From Pseudomonas furukawaii (GTDB taxonomy: Bacteria > Pseudomonadota > Gammaproteobacteria > Pseudomonadales > Pseudomonadaceae): a stretch of DNA of 64,000 nucleotides. The stretch is from the NCBI RefSeq assembly GCF_002355475.1, contig NZ_AP014862.1, positions 372,001 through 436,000 of the forward strand. Direction: 5' to 3'. The translations under genes were made by a program, and so were the position numbers. Position 1 is the first letter of the stretch. Every line of letters starts with the position of its first letter. A model generated the notes under the pieces. The model was not told the origin of the DNA. It saw only the letters and a program-made list of their open reading frames with translations, and made no database searches. Shown piece after piece: positions 1-9,224 of the stretch.

Positions 1-921
1 GTCCCCCCGGACGACATCGTCATCACCACCGGTTGCCACGAGGCGCTGTCGGTGGCGATCCGTTCCACCTGCGAGCCGGGGGACATCGTCGCGGTGGACT
101 CGCCCAGCTTCCACGGTGCCATGCAGACCCTGAAGGGGTTCGGCATGAAGGCCCTGGAACTGCCCACGGACCCGCTCAACGGCATCAGCCTGGAGGCTTT
201 GGAAATGGCCCTGGAGCAGTGGCCGATCAAGCTGATCCAGCTCACGCCCAGCTGCAACAACCCCTTGGGCTACATCATGCCGGAGGCCCGCAAACGCGCC
301 CTGCTGACCCTGGCCCAGCGGTATGACGTACCGATCCTGGAGGACGATGTCTACGGCGACCTGGCCTATCAGTATCCGCGTCCGCGCAGCATCAAGTCCT
401 TCGACGAGGATGGTCGGGTGCTGTTCTGCAGTTCGTTTTCCAAGACCGTCGCGCCGGGCATCCGCGTCGGCTGGATAGCCCCCGGCCGCTACCTCGACCG
501 GGTGCTGCACATGAAGTACATCTCCACCGGCGCCACCGCCACCCAGCCCCAGCTGGCGCTGGCGGAGTTCCTCGGCCAGGGCCACTACGAGCCCCACCTG
601 CGGCGCATGCGCAGCCAGTACCAGCACAGCCGCGACCAGATGATCGACTGGGTGATGCGCTACTTCCCCGAGGGCACCCGTGCCAGCCGGCCCCAGGGCA
701 GCTTCATGCTCTGGGTGGAGCTGGCCGAGGATTTCGACACCCTGCGCCTCAACCGCGCCCTGCTGCCCAAGGGGGTACAGATCGCCGCCGGCAGCATCTT
801 TTCCGCCTCCGGCAAGTACCGGAACTGCCTGCGGATGAACTACTCCGCCAAGCCCACGCCGGTGATCGAGGCGGCGGTGCGGGCGGTGGGGGAGACCATC
901 AGGGAGATGCTGGGGGAATAG
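1..921 (+). CDS. PLP-dependent aminotransferase (MocR-like), C-terminal part
   Basis: The gene is cut by the left edge of the window; 306 residues are visible in an open frame from base 1. The sequence is a fold-type I aminotransferase: an N-P-L-G motif (SCNNPLGYI) precedes the conserved aspartate/tyrosine stretch (EDDVYGDL), and the pyridoxal lysine lies in SFSKTVAPGIRVGW. This pattern is typical of the aminotransferase domain of MocR/GntR-type regulators and of the related stand-alone aminotransferases. The N-terminal part that would show a GntR helix-turn-helix is outside the window, so enzyme and regulator cannot be separated here. The substrate is unknown. Confidence 0.85.
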   Translation, partial: VPPDDIVITTGCHEALSVAIRSTCEPGDIVAVDSPSFHGAMQTLKGFGMKALELPTDPLNGISLEALEMALEQWPIKLIQLTPSCNNPLGYIMPEARKRALLTLAQRYDVPILEDDVYGDLAYQYPRPRSIKSFDEDGRVLFCSSFSKTVAPGIRVGWIAPGRYLDRVLHMKYISTGATATQPQLALAEFLGQGHYEPHLRRMRSQYQHSRDQMIDWVMRYFPEGTRASRPQGSFMLWVELAEDFDTLRLNRALLPKGVQIAAGSIFSASGKYRNCLRMNYSAKPTPVIEAAVRAVGETIREMLGE

Positions 922-952
922 GCGACGGGCCATCTCCCCGCCCAGGGATTCG

Positions 953-1402
953 TCAGAGCCATTGGGCATCCCAAGACGGATAGTCGCCGATGCGTTTCAC
1001 CAGCCCTGCCCTCAGGGGACGGGCCACGATGTCGCGGGCGACCTGGATCAGGTCGGATTCTCGCCTGAGGGCGTGGTCGCGGAAACCCGCCTGCCAGATC
1101 GATCCGCCCGTTTCCAGAACCCCTCCGAGGCGGCGCGCCGAGCGGCCCTTGAACACCTTGATCGCATTGGCGAGCCCGATGGGGCCCCGCAACTGAAGCA
1201 GCCAATGCAGGTGGTCGGGCATCAGGACCCAGGCGAGGGAGTGGACGATGTTCTGCTCCTGGAGGCGGCGCATTTCCGCGATGACGAGGCGCGCATGGCT
1301 GAAGTCTTCGAAGAGTGGGCGGCGCCCCGCCGTCGTGAGGGTGATGTGGTGGACCTGTCCTGGGATGGACAGCCCGCCGCGTCGCTGGTCCTTGCTCGGC
1401 AT
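953..1402 (-). CDS. REP-associated tyrosine transposase (RAYT)
   Basis: A 149-residue protein of the IS200-like Y1 transposase superfamily. It has the HUH metal-binding motif (MPDHLHWLLQL) and a tyrosine near the C-terminus (GDYPSWD) that can act as nucleophile. Proteins of this family are single-copy, domesticated relatives of IS200/IS605 transposases linked to REP palindromes. The start at 1402 is chosen because a GAGGAGG ribosome site lies 8 bases upstream of it; the ATG at 1408 is only about 2 bases from the same site. No clear REP copies flank the gene directly, although CCCTCTCCC-type palindromes occur elsewhere in the window (25581, 27625, 30401). Confidence 0.85.
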   Translation of the reverse strand: MPSKDQRRGGLSIPGQVHHITLTTAGRRPLFEDFSHARLVIAEMRRLQEQNIVHSLAWVLMPDHLHWLLQLRGPIGLANAIKVFKGRSARRLGGVLETGGSIWQAGFRDHALRRESDLIQVARDIVARPLRAGLVKRIGDYPSWDAQWL

Positions 1403-1564
1403 ATCCATTGCCTCCTCGGGGGGAAGGCAAAGACTTTACGAGTCGAAGTCGTCGATGTGCGCCCGACTGCCGGTGGAACGGGCTGATTGCGACGGGCCGG
1501 TTTCCGCCCGGCCATGAGGCCTGTTCGCGAATCGATGGACCTCATCGGACAGGGCTGAGTGGCG

Positions 1565-3742
1565 CTACCCCGCCTTTCCCTCGTTCAACAGATGCGCCGC
1601 CAGCGTCCGCAACGGCCCCAGCTGGCGACAGACCAGGCCCAGCTCGGTCTGGACCAGCCGCGGGCGGTCGTCCATGTCCTCGGGGAGTTGCGCCAGCTCC
1701 CGGGCCAGGGCGTCCTCCTCGTCGCACTGGATGCTGACGCTGCGCTTCTCCGTCAGGCTTCCGGCGATCTCGTCGAGGCTGGCGGCGATGCGTTCGGCGG
1801 CGGTTTCGACGGTGGGCGCCAGGGCCTCGCCCGGCGTCTCGCTGCGGTGGGCGCCCAGGGCGGAGAGGTAGCTGAGCAGGGTGTGGGACAGCACCAGGAA
1901 ACGAAAGCCGATGTCCGCCTCCTTCCGGAAATGGCCGGGCTCCATGAGCATGTTGGACAGGGTGGTGGACAGCGCGGCGTCGGCGTTGTGGGCGTTGCGC
2001 CTGGCCAGGCGGTAGGCCAGGTCGTCGCGCTTGCCGCTGGCGTACTGCTGCATGATCTGCCGCAGGTAGCGGGCGTTGCAGGACAGGGTGTTGGCCACCA
2101 CCTGGTTGAGTCGCCGACCCTGCCAGTCCGGGAGGATGAAGATCACCGCCAGGCCGGCGATCAGCGCCCCCAGCAGGGTGTCCACCAGCCGTGGCAGGAA
2201 CAGGCCGTAGCTGTCGCCGATCTGGTTGAAGCAGAACAGCACCAGCAGGGTGATGGCGGCGGTGGCCAGGGTGTAGCGGGTGGCGCGGGTGGCGAAGAAG
2301 ATCACCCCCGCGACCACGGCGAAGGCCGATTGCACCAGGGCGTTGGGGAAGAGGTCGAACAGCGCCCAGCCCAGGGCCAGGCCCAGCAGGGTGCCGGCGA
2401 TCCGCTGCACCAGCTTGCGCCTCGTGGCGCCGAAGTTGGGTTGGCAGACGAAGACCGTGGTCAGCAGGATCCAGTAGCCCTGCTCCGGGTGGATCAGGTG
2501 CAGCACGCCGTAGCCGGTGGCCAGGGCCAGGGCCATGCGCAGGGCGTGGCGGAATACCGGCGAGGTGGGCGTGAGGTGCTGCTTGAGGCGCTCCCAGACG
2601 TCCATCAGGCCCTGGGGCGAGCGGTCCAGCAGGCTGGCGTCCTGGGCTTCGGCCAGGGCGTCGGGGTTGCTGGCGTCGGTGAGCAGGCGGTCCAGGGTGG
2701 CGAGGTTGCGGGCCAGCGCGTTGAGCGAGCGCAACAGGCCGCGCCAGGCCGGGTTGCTCTGGATGCGCAGGTGCTCCAGGGACTTGTTGAGGTCTTCCAG
2801 CGCCTGGGTGCCGTCCAGGTAGTCGAAGGGCTGGCGCATGCGGATGGCCCGCCCGAGGGCCTGGCAGGCGCCGCCCTGCTGGCGCAGCAGGCGCTGGCAG
2901 CGGAACAGCACGTCGCTGTGGAAGAAGGCCTCGGCCAGCTCGTTGTAGGGGTGGTGCGAGGAGCTGGCGCGCTCATGGATATCCTGGGCGAGGAAATAGA
3001 GCTTCAGGTAGCGGTTGACCTTGGGGCCCGGCCGGCCGTTGCCGACCCGGTGCAGGATGATCTCCTTGGCCGCGTTCAGCGCCGCCACCACCTGGCCGTT
3101 CTGTCGCGCCAGCTCCAGGCGGCGGGCCTCCTGGTCGAGGTGGCGGACGGGTTCCAGCAGCGCGGACTTCAGCTTCAGGTACTGGCCCAGCTCGCGGAAC
3201 ACCCGGGCCAGGCTCTGTTGCACCGGCTGGTGGGTGAAGAGGGCCTGCCAGAGCACCGAAAGCAGGCCGTACCAGGCCGCACCGGCGACCAGCAGCACGG
3301 GCTCGCGCCAGAGGTTGGCAGGGCTGCCATCCCGCTGGTCCACGCCGATCATGGTGTAGATCGAGAGGATCAGGGTGGCCGAGGCGATGGTGGCGTAGCG
3401 CTCCCCCAGGGCGCCGAGCATGGTCAGGCCGAAGCTGGCCAGCGCCAGGGCGCCGACGAACACCCAGGGATAGGGGAACAGCAGCTCCACCGACAGCGAG
3501 GCGATGCTGAAGCAGCCGAGGGTGACCAGCAGCGCGGTGAGGCGGCCTTGCCAGCTGTCGTCGGTCTCCGCCAGGGCGCTGGCGATGATGCCGAGGAACA
3601 GGGGAATCAGCAGGTCCATGCGGTCCTGCTGCCAGCAGAGCGCCATGCTCCCGGTGAGGGCGATGAAGACGCGCAGGCTGTAGCTGAACTTGTCCACCGC
3701 CCAGAGGCGGCGCAGCGTGTGAACGAAGGGTGTTGAGGGCAT
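1565..3742 (-). CDS. yccS: YccS/FUSC family inner-membrane protein
   Basis: A 725-residue integral membrane protein, close to the usual length of YccS-type proteins. Hydrophobic segments form one block near residues 20-150 and a second block near residues 400-530, separated and followed by long soluble regions. This is the two-block FUSC architecture shared with AaeB-type aromatic acid efflux proteins. The function of YccS itself is not established. It is transcribed away from the substrate-binding protein gene at 3959 and has no obvious partner. Confidence 0.85.
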   Translation of the reverse strand: MPSTPFVHTLRRLWAVDKFSYSLRVFIALTGSMALCWQQDRMDLLIPLFLGIIASALAETDDSWQGRLTALLVTLGCFSIASLSVELLFPYPWVFVGALALASFGLTMLGALGERYATIASATLILSIYTMIGVDQRDGSPANLWREPVLLVAGAAWYGLLSVLWQALFTHQPVQQSLARVFRELGQYLKLKSALLEPVRHLDQEARRLELARQNGQVVAALNAAKEIILHRVGNGRPGPKVNRYLKLYFLAQDIHERASSSHHPYNELAEAFFHSDVLFRCQRLLRQQGGACQALGRAIRMRQPFDYLDGTQALEDLNKSLEHLRIQSNPAWRGLLRSLNALARNLATLDRLLTDASNPDALAEAQDASLLDRSPQGLMDVWERLKQHLTPTSPVFRHALRMALALATGYGVLHLIHPEQGYWILLTTVFVCQPNFGATRRKLVQRIAGTLLGLALGWALFDLFPNALVQSAFAVVAGVIFFATRATRYTLATAAITLLVLFCFNQIGDSYGLFLPRLVDTLLGALIAGLAVIFILPDWQGRRLNQVVANTLSCNARYLRQIMQQYASGKRDDLAYRLARRNAHNADAALSTTLSNMLMEPGHFRKEADIGFRFLVLSHTLLSYLSALGAHRSETPGEALAPTVETAAERIAASLDEIAGSLTEKRSVSIQCDEEDALARELAQLPEDMDDRPRLVQTELGLVCRQLGPLRTLAAHLLNEGKAG

Positions 3743-3958
3743 AGGGGCCTTGTGGGCGTCAGGGCTGCGGGCTACAGCCTAAGGGAGGCGATTCGTGCTG
3801 TCAGCCACTCGAGCCATTCGATGTAGGTGATGGAGAAGAGTCGCTGGGGCTTGAGTGAACATTCAGGTACGAAAGTACAGACTGGCGCTGGTGGCGATTC
3901 CCGATTTGGTGCAGTCTTGACGAGCTTGCCGGTCGAACCTGATCTCGGATGCCTGTGC

Positions 3959-4708
3959 ATGAGGAATCGTTGTGGTGTTGTCCTGGTTGCCCTCCTGCTC
4001 GCCTGCACGAACACCGTCGCCGAGACGTTGCGCATTGCGGCGGATGTCTGGCCACCCTTCGCCGACGCCCGGTTGCCGGGCAACGGCCTGGCTACGGAAC
4101 TGGTCGCCACGGCCCTGAAGCGGGCGGGGCACCGCAGCGAGTACGTCCAGGCACCCTGGGCCCGCGTGCTGCGAGGGGTGCAGCTGGGCGAGTACGACCT
4201 GGTGGTGAACGCCTGGTACAGCGATGAACGCAACGTGTTCGGCCACTTCTCCCGGCCCTACCTGACCAATCGCATCCTCTTCCTCAAGCGCAAGGGCGCC
4301 CCGGTGGAGGTCCGCTCCCCGGCGGACCTGGGTCGCTACAGCATCGCGGCGGTGCGTGGCTACAGCTACCTGCCGGGCTTCGACGCCGACGTCAGCCTGG
4401 ACAAGGTGATGGTGAAGGATTTCCAGATGGGCGCCCGGATGCTGGCTGCCGGCCGGGTGGACCTGACCCTCGAGGATGAGCTGGTGGCCCGCTACTACCT
4501 CAACGGCGAGTTGAAGGGCATTCGCGAGCGGCTGGAGTTCCTGCCCCGGCCGCTGTCGGAGAACGGCCTGCATATCCTGGTGCGTCGCAGCCACCCGCGA
4601 CACGAGGCGCTGGTGGAGGATTTCGACCAGGCCATGGACGCCATGCGCGAAGACGGGACCTACGCCGCGATCTTCGCCCGCCACGGCCTCCCGCCGCCCG
4701 GGAACTGA
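3959..4708 (+). CDS. Periplasmic amino-acid-type substrate-binding protein (SBP_bac_3)
   Basis: A 249-residue protein with a signal peptide (MRNRCGVVLVALLLACTNTVAE) followed directly by the family start ETLRIAADVWPPFAD. The fold is that of PF00497, the binding protein of polar amino-acid ABC transporters. A frame continues upstream to 3827, but the hydrophobic leader makes 3959 the likely start. No permease or ATPase gene is adjacent. In Pseudomonas such orphan proteins may serve distant transporters or sensors; the ligand cannot be deduced. Confidence 0.8.
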   Translation: MRNRCGVVLVALLLACTNTVAETLRIAADVWPPFADARLPGNGLATELVATALKRAGHRSEYVQAPWARVLRGVQLGEYDLVVNAWYSDERNVFGHFSRPYLTNRILFLKRKGAPVEVRSPADLGRYSIAAVRGYSYLPGFDADVSLDKVMVKDFQMGARMLAAGRVDLTLEDELVARYYLNGELKGIRERLEFLPRPLSENGLHILVRRSHPRHEALVEDFDQAMDAMREDGTYAAIFARHGLPPPGN

Positions 4709-4715
4709 GTCCGCC

Positions 4716-6095
4716 TCAGAGAATGCGCACCTTGTAGCTGCGCCCCTTGATCTTCCCTTCCGACAGGCGCTTCAGCGCCTGCCTGGCGACGCCCCGCTCC
4801 ACGGCGACGAAGGCCTGGAAGTCGAAGATGGCGATCTTGCCCACCTGGCTGCCGGGCAGGCCCGCTTCGCCGGTCAGGGCGCCGAGGATATCGCCGGGGC
4901 GGAGTTTCTCCTTGCGGCCACCGCTGATGCACAGGGTGCTCATGGGCGGCAACAGCGGCTCGCGGTTCTTCACGATCAGCTCATCCAGGCGCTGCCAGTT
5001 CAGTGGAGACTGCTGGAGGGTCTCGATGGCCTGGGCGCGCTGGGCTTCCGCCGGGGCCACCAGGCTCAGGGCCAGGCCCTTCTCGCCGGCACGGCCACTG
5101 CGTCCGACGCGGTGGATGTGGATTTCCGGGTCCCGGGACAGTTCGACGTTGATCACCAGTTCCAGCCCGGCGATATCCAGCCCGCGTGCGGCGACGTCGG
5201 TGGCCACCAGCACGCTGCAGCTCTGGTTGGCGAACAGGGCCAGCACCTGGTCACGCTCGCGCTGTTCCAGGTCGCCATGCAGGGATTGGGCGGAGACGCC
5301 CTGTTGCTGCAGGTACGCCTCCAGTTCCTGGCATTGCTGGCGGGTGGCGCAGAAGGCCACGCAGGATTGCGGGCGGTTGGCCTGCAGGAGGCGAAGCACC
5401 GCCTCCATGCGCTGGCGCGGGTCGATCTCGTAGAAGCGCTGCTCGATCTGGCTGTCGTCGTGCAGGGCTTCCACCTTCACCTGTTGCGGGTCGCGCATGA
5501 AGGTCCTGGCCAGCTGGGCGATGCCGTCCGGGTAGGTGGCGGAGAACAGCAGGGTCTGCCGACGCGCCGGGAGCTGCTGGATGATGTCCGCGATGCTGTC
5601 GTAGAAGCCCATGTCCAGCATGCGGTCGGCCTCGTCCAGCACCAGGGTGTTCAGTCCGTCCAGCACCAGCGTGCCCTTGCGCAGGTGTTCCTGCACGCGG
5701 CCGGGGGTGCCCACCACCACGTGGGCGCCATGCTCAAGCGAGCCCACCTGGGGCCCGAAGGGCACGCCGCCGCAGAGGGTCAGCACCTTGATATTGCCGT
5801 GGCCACGGGCCAGGCGGCGGAGTTCCTTGGTCACCTGGTCGGCCAGCTCACGGGTGGGGCAGAGCACCAGGGCCTGGCAGCCGAAGAAGCGCGGGTTCAG
5901 CGGCTCCAGCAGGCCGATGCCGAAGGCGGCGGTCTTGCCGCTGCCGGTCTTGGCCTGGGCGATCAGGTCACGCCCCTTGAGGATCAGCGGCAGGCTTTCG
6001 GCCTGGATCGGCGTCATGTCGCGGTAGCCCAGGCTCTCCAGGTTGGCCAGGGTGGCCGGGGAAAGGGGCAGGGAGGTGAAGGCGGTGGTGGTCAC
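4716..6095 (-). CDS. dbpA: ATP-dependent RNA helicase DbpA
   Basis: A 459-residue DEAD-box helicase. Visible motifs in order are: the Q motif (YRDMTPIQ), motif I AKTGSGKT, PTRELA, DEAD, SAT, the RGLDIAG stretch and HRVGRSGRAG. The C-terminal 75 residues form the DbpA RNA-recognition domain, ending KGRSYKVRIL. DbpA is known to bind hairpin 92 of 23S rRNA and to act in assembly of the large ribosomal subunit. The gene ends 7 bases past the convergent substrate-binding protein gene. Confidence 0.95.
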   Translation of the reverse strand: MTTTAFTSLPLSPATLANLESLGYRDMTPIQAESLPLILKGRDLIAQAKTGSGKTAAFGIGLLEPLNPRFFGCQALVLCPTRELADQVTKELRRLARGHGNIKVLTLCGGVPFGPQVGSLEHGAHVVVGTPGRVQEHLRKGTLVLDGLNTLVLDEADRMLDMGFYDSIADIIQQLPARRQTLLFSATYPDGIAQLARTFMRDPQQVKVEALHDDSQIEQRFYEIDPRQRMEAVLRLLQANRPQSCVAFCATRQQCQELEAYLQQQGVSAQSLHGDLEQRERDQVLALFANQSCSVLVATDVAARGLDIAGLELVINVELSRDPEIHIHRVGRSGRAGEKGLALSLVAPAEAQRAQAIETLQQSPLNWQRLDELIVKNREPLLPPMSTLCISGGRKEKLRPGDILGALTGEAGLPGSQVGKIAIFDFQAFVAVERGVARQALKRLSEGKIKGRSYKVRIL

Positions 6096-6330
6096 GGGGC
6101 GGGCCTGTCGATCGAAATGGCGCGCAGTGTAGCAGGCCGCCGCGCGCCTTCCCGGTCACTCGTCGAGGCCCGGGTACAGCCGGAGGTGCGCGGACGCTTT
6201 CCCGGGACGCCTGGAAGGCGATTGCCGCCGCAGGCCCTGCCCGTTGACCCCGGACAAGAGCGGGGTGGCGATTGGCTGCTAGGCTTGCGACTATTCCCTC
6301 GACTTCACCCTTCCCTACCATGGATGGCCC

Positions 6331-7365
6331 ATGCGGACGTTCTGTGCCCTGTTGCTGAGTTTCCTGGTCGTCGTTCCCGTCCGGGCGACGGAGTGGTTCC
6401 CGTTGCCGGTGAACATCGATGGCCGCGAGGCCAGCTACCGGCCCCTCACGGCGGCGAGCAAGCCCTGGCGCATCTGCGCCCTGCTGCCCCACGGCATGGA
6501 CCGCTACTGGTGGGGCGTTGCCTGGGGGCTGGATGAGGAATCGCGGCGCCAGGGGGTGCATCTCGGGGTCTACGAAGCGGGGGGCTACCAGCACGCGGCC
6601 ATGCAGAAGGCGCAACTGGCCCGCTGCATCCAGTTGGCCGCCGACGCCTATGTGATCGCGGCGATCAACACCCGGGGGCTTTGCGCTGAGCTGGACGAGC
6701 TGGCGCGCAGACGGGTCCCGGTGATCGACCTGGTGAACCGCATCGAGTGCCCCGGCGTGACCGCCCGCTCCCAGGTGGACTTCGCCGAGATGGCCCGGGC
6801 GGCGCTGAACTACATCCTCGAACACAGCGAAGGGCGGCCGGTTCGCGTCGGCTGGCTACCGGGGCCGCAGGATGCGGGCTGGGTGCTGGACGCCGAGCGT
6901 GGCCTGGCCGAGGCCAGCGTGGAGGGCCGGGTGGTGGTGGTCACGGGCGGCTACGGACCGGTGGACCGCTCGAGCCAGGCGGTGCTGGTGCGCCGCCTGC
7001 TGGCGCGCGAGCCACAGCTGGACTACATCCTCGGCAACGCCGAGGCGGCGGCCTTCGCCGGCCAGCTGGTGCGCACCGGTGGGCAGCGCTACAAGGCGCA
7101 GGTGGTGTCGCTCTATGCCACCGAGCGGGTCCTGGAGGCGATCGCCGACGGTACGGTGCTGGCCGCCCCCACGGATTCCCCGGTGATCCAGGCGCGGGTG
7201 GCGGTGGACCTGGCGGTCCGGGCGCTGGAAGGCAAGGGCATGCCGGAACGGGTCAGCCCGCGCATCGAGGTGATCGACAAGCGGAGCCTGGGGCGTTTCG
7301 ACATCTCGCACCTGATGCCGCCCAGCGGCCATTGGATGATCCGCCAGGAGCTGCCGGAGCAGTAG
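6331..7365 (+). CDS. TorT-like periplasmic binding protein
   Basis: A 344-residue protein with a signal peptide (MRTFCALLLSFLVVVPVRA), close to the 342 residues of E. coli TorT. It has the type I periplasmic binding fold, with blocks such as CALLPHGMDRYWWGVAWG and GWLPGPQDAGWVLDAERG resembling the TorT family. TorT binds trimethylamine N-oxide and signals through the sensor TorS. No torS, torR or torA gene is in the window, so the ligand and partner are inferred only from family. A methylamine-type ligand would suit the neighbouring betaine genes. Confidence 0.75.
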   Translation: MRTFCALLLSFLVVVPVRATEWFPLPVNIDGREASYRPLTAASKPWRICALLPHGMDRYWWGVAWGLDEESRRQGVHLGVYEAGGYQHAAMQKAQLARCIQLAADAYVIAAINTRGLCAELDELARRRVPVIDLVNRIECPGVTARSQVDFAEMARAALNYILEHSEGRPVRVGWLPGPQDAGWVLDAERGLAEASVEGRVVVVTGGYGPVDRSSQAVLVRRLLAREPQLDYILGNAEAAAFAGQLVRTGGQRYKAQVVSLYATERVLEAIADGTVLAAPTDSPVIQARVAVDLAVRALEGKGMPERVSPRIEVIDKRSLGRFDISHLMPPSGHWMIRQELPEQ

Positions 7366-7395
7366 CGGGAGGGCGGTCTTTCCCGGAAGACGAAA

Positions 7396-7424
7396 CGGCC
7401 CCTGGCGCGCTGCGCCAGGGGCCG
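7396..7424. terminator. Bidirectional hairpin between torT-like gene and betA
   Basis: A perfect 13-base stem (CGGCCCCTGGCGC with its complement) around a 3-base loop lies between two convergent genes. The stem is extended by GAAGAC on the left and GTCTTC on the right. There is no long T-tract on either side, so termination is inferred from position and stem strength. Confidence 0.7.
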
Positions 7425-7445
7425 TCTTCGTTGATGCCGCTGCGC

Positions 7446-9128
7446 TTACAGCTTGCGCATCGGCGTGCCGCGAACCGGCTTGTCGCCGGCCACGTAGTAG
7501 CGGGCGGTGCTGCGGGGCAGCGGCTGGCGACCACGGATTCGGTCGGCGATCTTCTCGGCCATCATGATGGTGGTGGCGTTGAGGTTGCCGGTGATGATCT
7601 CCGGCATGATCGAGGCGTCCACCACCCGCAGGCCATCCACGCCGTGCACGCGGCCCTGGCCGTCCACCACCGCCATGTCGTCGGTGCCCATCTTGCAGGA
7701 GCAGGACGGGTGGAAGGCGGTTTCCGCGTGGTTGCGGATGAAGTCGTCCAGTTCGGCGTCGCTCTGCTTGTCCACGCCCGGGCTCAGCTCGCGGCCGCGA
7801 TAGGGATCGAGGGCCGGCTGGGCCATGATCTCGCGGGTGAGGCGGATACCGTCGCGGAACTCCTGCCAGTCCTGTTCGTGGGACATGTAGTTGAACAGGA
7901 TGCTCGGATGCTGGCGCGGGTCGCGGGACTTGAGGTGGATGCGACCCCGGCTGGGCGAGCGCATGGAGCCCATGTGGGCCTGGAAGCCGTGTTCCTGCAC
8001 GCCCTTGCTGCCGTTGTAGTTGATGGCGACCGGGAGGAAGTGGAACTGGATGTTGGGCCAGGCGAATTCCGGGCGGGTGCGGATGAAACCACCGGCTTCG
8101 AACTGGTTGCTGGCGCCGAGGCCGGTGCCGAGGAACATCCACTGGGCGCCGATGGCCGGCTGGTTCCACCACTTGGTGGCCGGGTAGATCGACACCGGTT
8201 CCTTGCAGGCGTACTGCAGGTAGAGCTCCAGGTGGTCCTGGAGGTTGGCGCCGACGCCGGGCAGGTCGTGGACCACGGGGATGTCCAGGTCTCGCAGCAG
8301 GGCGCTGGGGCCGACGCCGGAGCGTTGCAGCAGCTGCGGCGAGGCGATGGCGCCGCTGCAGACGATCACTTCGCGGCGGGCGTGGGCGGTCACGGCGCTG
8401 TCGCTGTTGCCCTGCAGGTAGGTGACGCCGATGGCGCGCTTGCCGCTGAACAGCACGCGGTCGGTCAGCGCGTGGGTGACTATGGTCAGGTTCGGGCGGT
8501 TGCGCGCCTGGTCCAGGTAGCCACGGCCGGTGGCGGCGCGGCGGCCTTCCGGGGTCACGGTGCGGTCCATCGGGCCGAAGCCTTCCTGCTGGTAGCCGTT
8601 CAGGTCGTCGGTGCGCGGGTAGCCGGCCTGCACGCCGGCCTCGACCATGGCGTGGAACAGCGGGTTGTTGCCGGCCTTGGGCGTGGTCACGCTCACCGGG
8701 CCGTCGCCGCCGTGGTAGTCGTTGGGGCCGATGTCGCGGGTTTCCGCCTTGCGGAAATAGGGCAGGCAATCGAGGTAGGTCCAGTCCTCCAGGCCCGGCA
8801 GCTTGGCCCAGCCGTCGAAGTCCAGGGCGTTGCCGCGGATGTAGCACATGCCGTTGATCAGCGAGGAGCCGCCCAGGCCCTTGCCACGGCCGCACTCCAT
8901 GCGGCGGTTGTTCATGTAGGGCTCGGGATCGGTCTCGTAGGCCCAGTTGTAGCGGCGGCCCTGCAGCGGGAAGGCGAGGGCGGCGGGCATCTGGGTGCGG
9001 AAGTCGAGGCGGTAGTCGGGGCCACCGGCTTCCAGCAGCAGGACGCTGACGTCGGCGTCTTCGGTCAGGCGGGTCGCCAGGACGTTACCGGCCGAGCCCG
9101 CGCCGACGATGATGTAATCGAATTCCAT
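7446..9128 (-). CDS. betA: Choline dehydrogenase BetA
   Basis: A 560-residue FAD-dependent GMC oxidoreductase that oxidises choline to betaine aldehyde at the membrane. The FAD-binding dinucleotide motif is at the N-terminus ([17 protein letters not shown]), followed by GMC signatures ([13 protein letters not shown] and [16 protein letters not shown]) and the C-terminal catalytic histidine region. Length matches the family. It is the last gene of betI-betB-betA, starting 96 bases after betB ends. Confidence 0.96.
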   Translation of the reverse strand: MEFDYIIVGAGSAGNVLATRLTEDADVSVLLLEAGGPDYRLDFRTQMPAALAFPLQGRRYNWAYETDPEPYMNNRRMECGRGKGLGGSSLINGMCYIRGNALDFDGWAKLPGLEDWTYLDCLPYFRKAETRDIGPNDYHGGDGPVSVTTPKAGNNPLFHAMVEAGVQAGYPRTDDLNGYQQEGFGPMDRTVTPEGRRAATGRGYLDQARNRPNLTIVTHALTDRVLFSGKRAIGVTYLQGNSDSAVTAHARREVIVCSGAIASPQLLQRSGVGPSALLRDLDIPVVHDLPGVGANLQDHLELYLQYACKEPVSIYPATKWWNQPAIGAQWMFLGTGLGASNQFEAGGFIRTRPEFAWPNIQFHFLPVAINYNGSKGVQEHGFQAHMGSMRSPSRGRIHLKSRDPRQHPSILFNYMSHEQDWQEFRDGIRLTREIMAQPALDPYRGRELSPGVDKQSDAELDDFIRNHAETAFHPSCSCKMGTDDMAVVDGQGRVHGVDGLRVVDASIMPEIITGNLNATTIMMAEKIADRIRGRQPLPRSTARYYVAGDKPVRGTPMRKL

Positions 9129-9224
9129 TGGATAGTCTCCTCCTTCGGAGGGATGAAAGCGGAAGGCGGGAGCGCCGCGGCTGTGGGGATCAGCCGTCGG
9201 CGCCCGGCGCGCTGGATCGTCTGC

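Noticed and set aside
1559-3736. A 725-residue open frame on the plus strand opposite yccS
   Set aside because: It is the mirror of yccS in high-GC DNA: glutamine-, glycine- and alanine-rich with no domain, while the minus strand encodes a clear FUSC protein.
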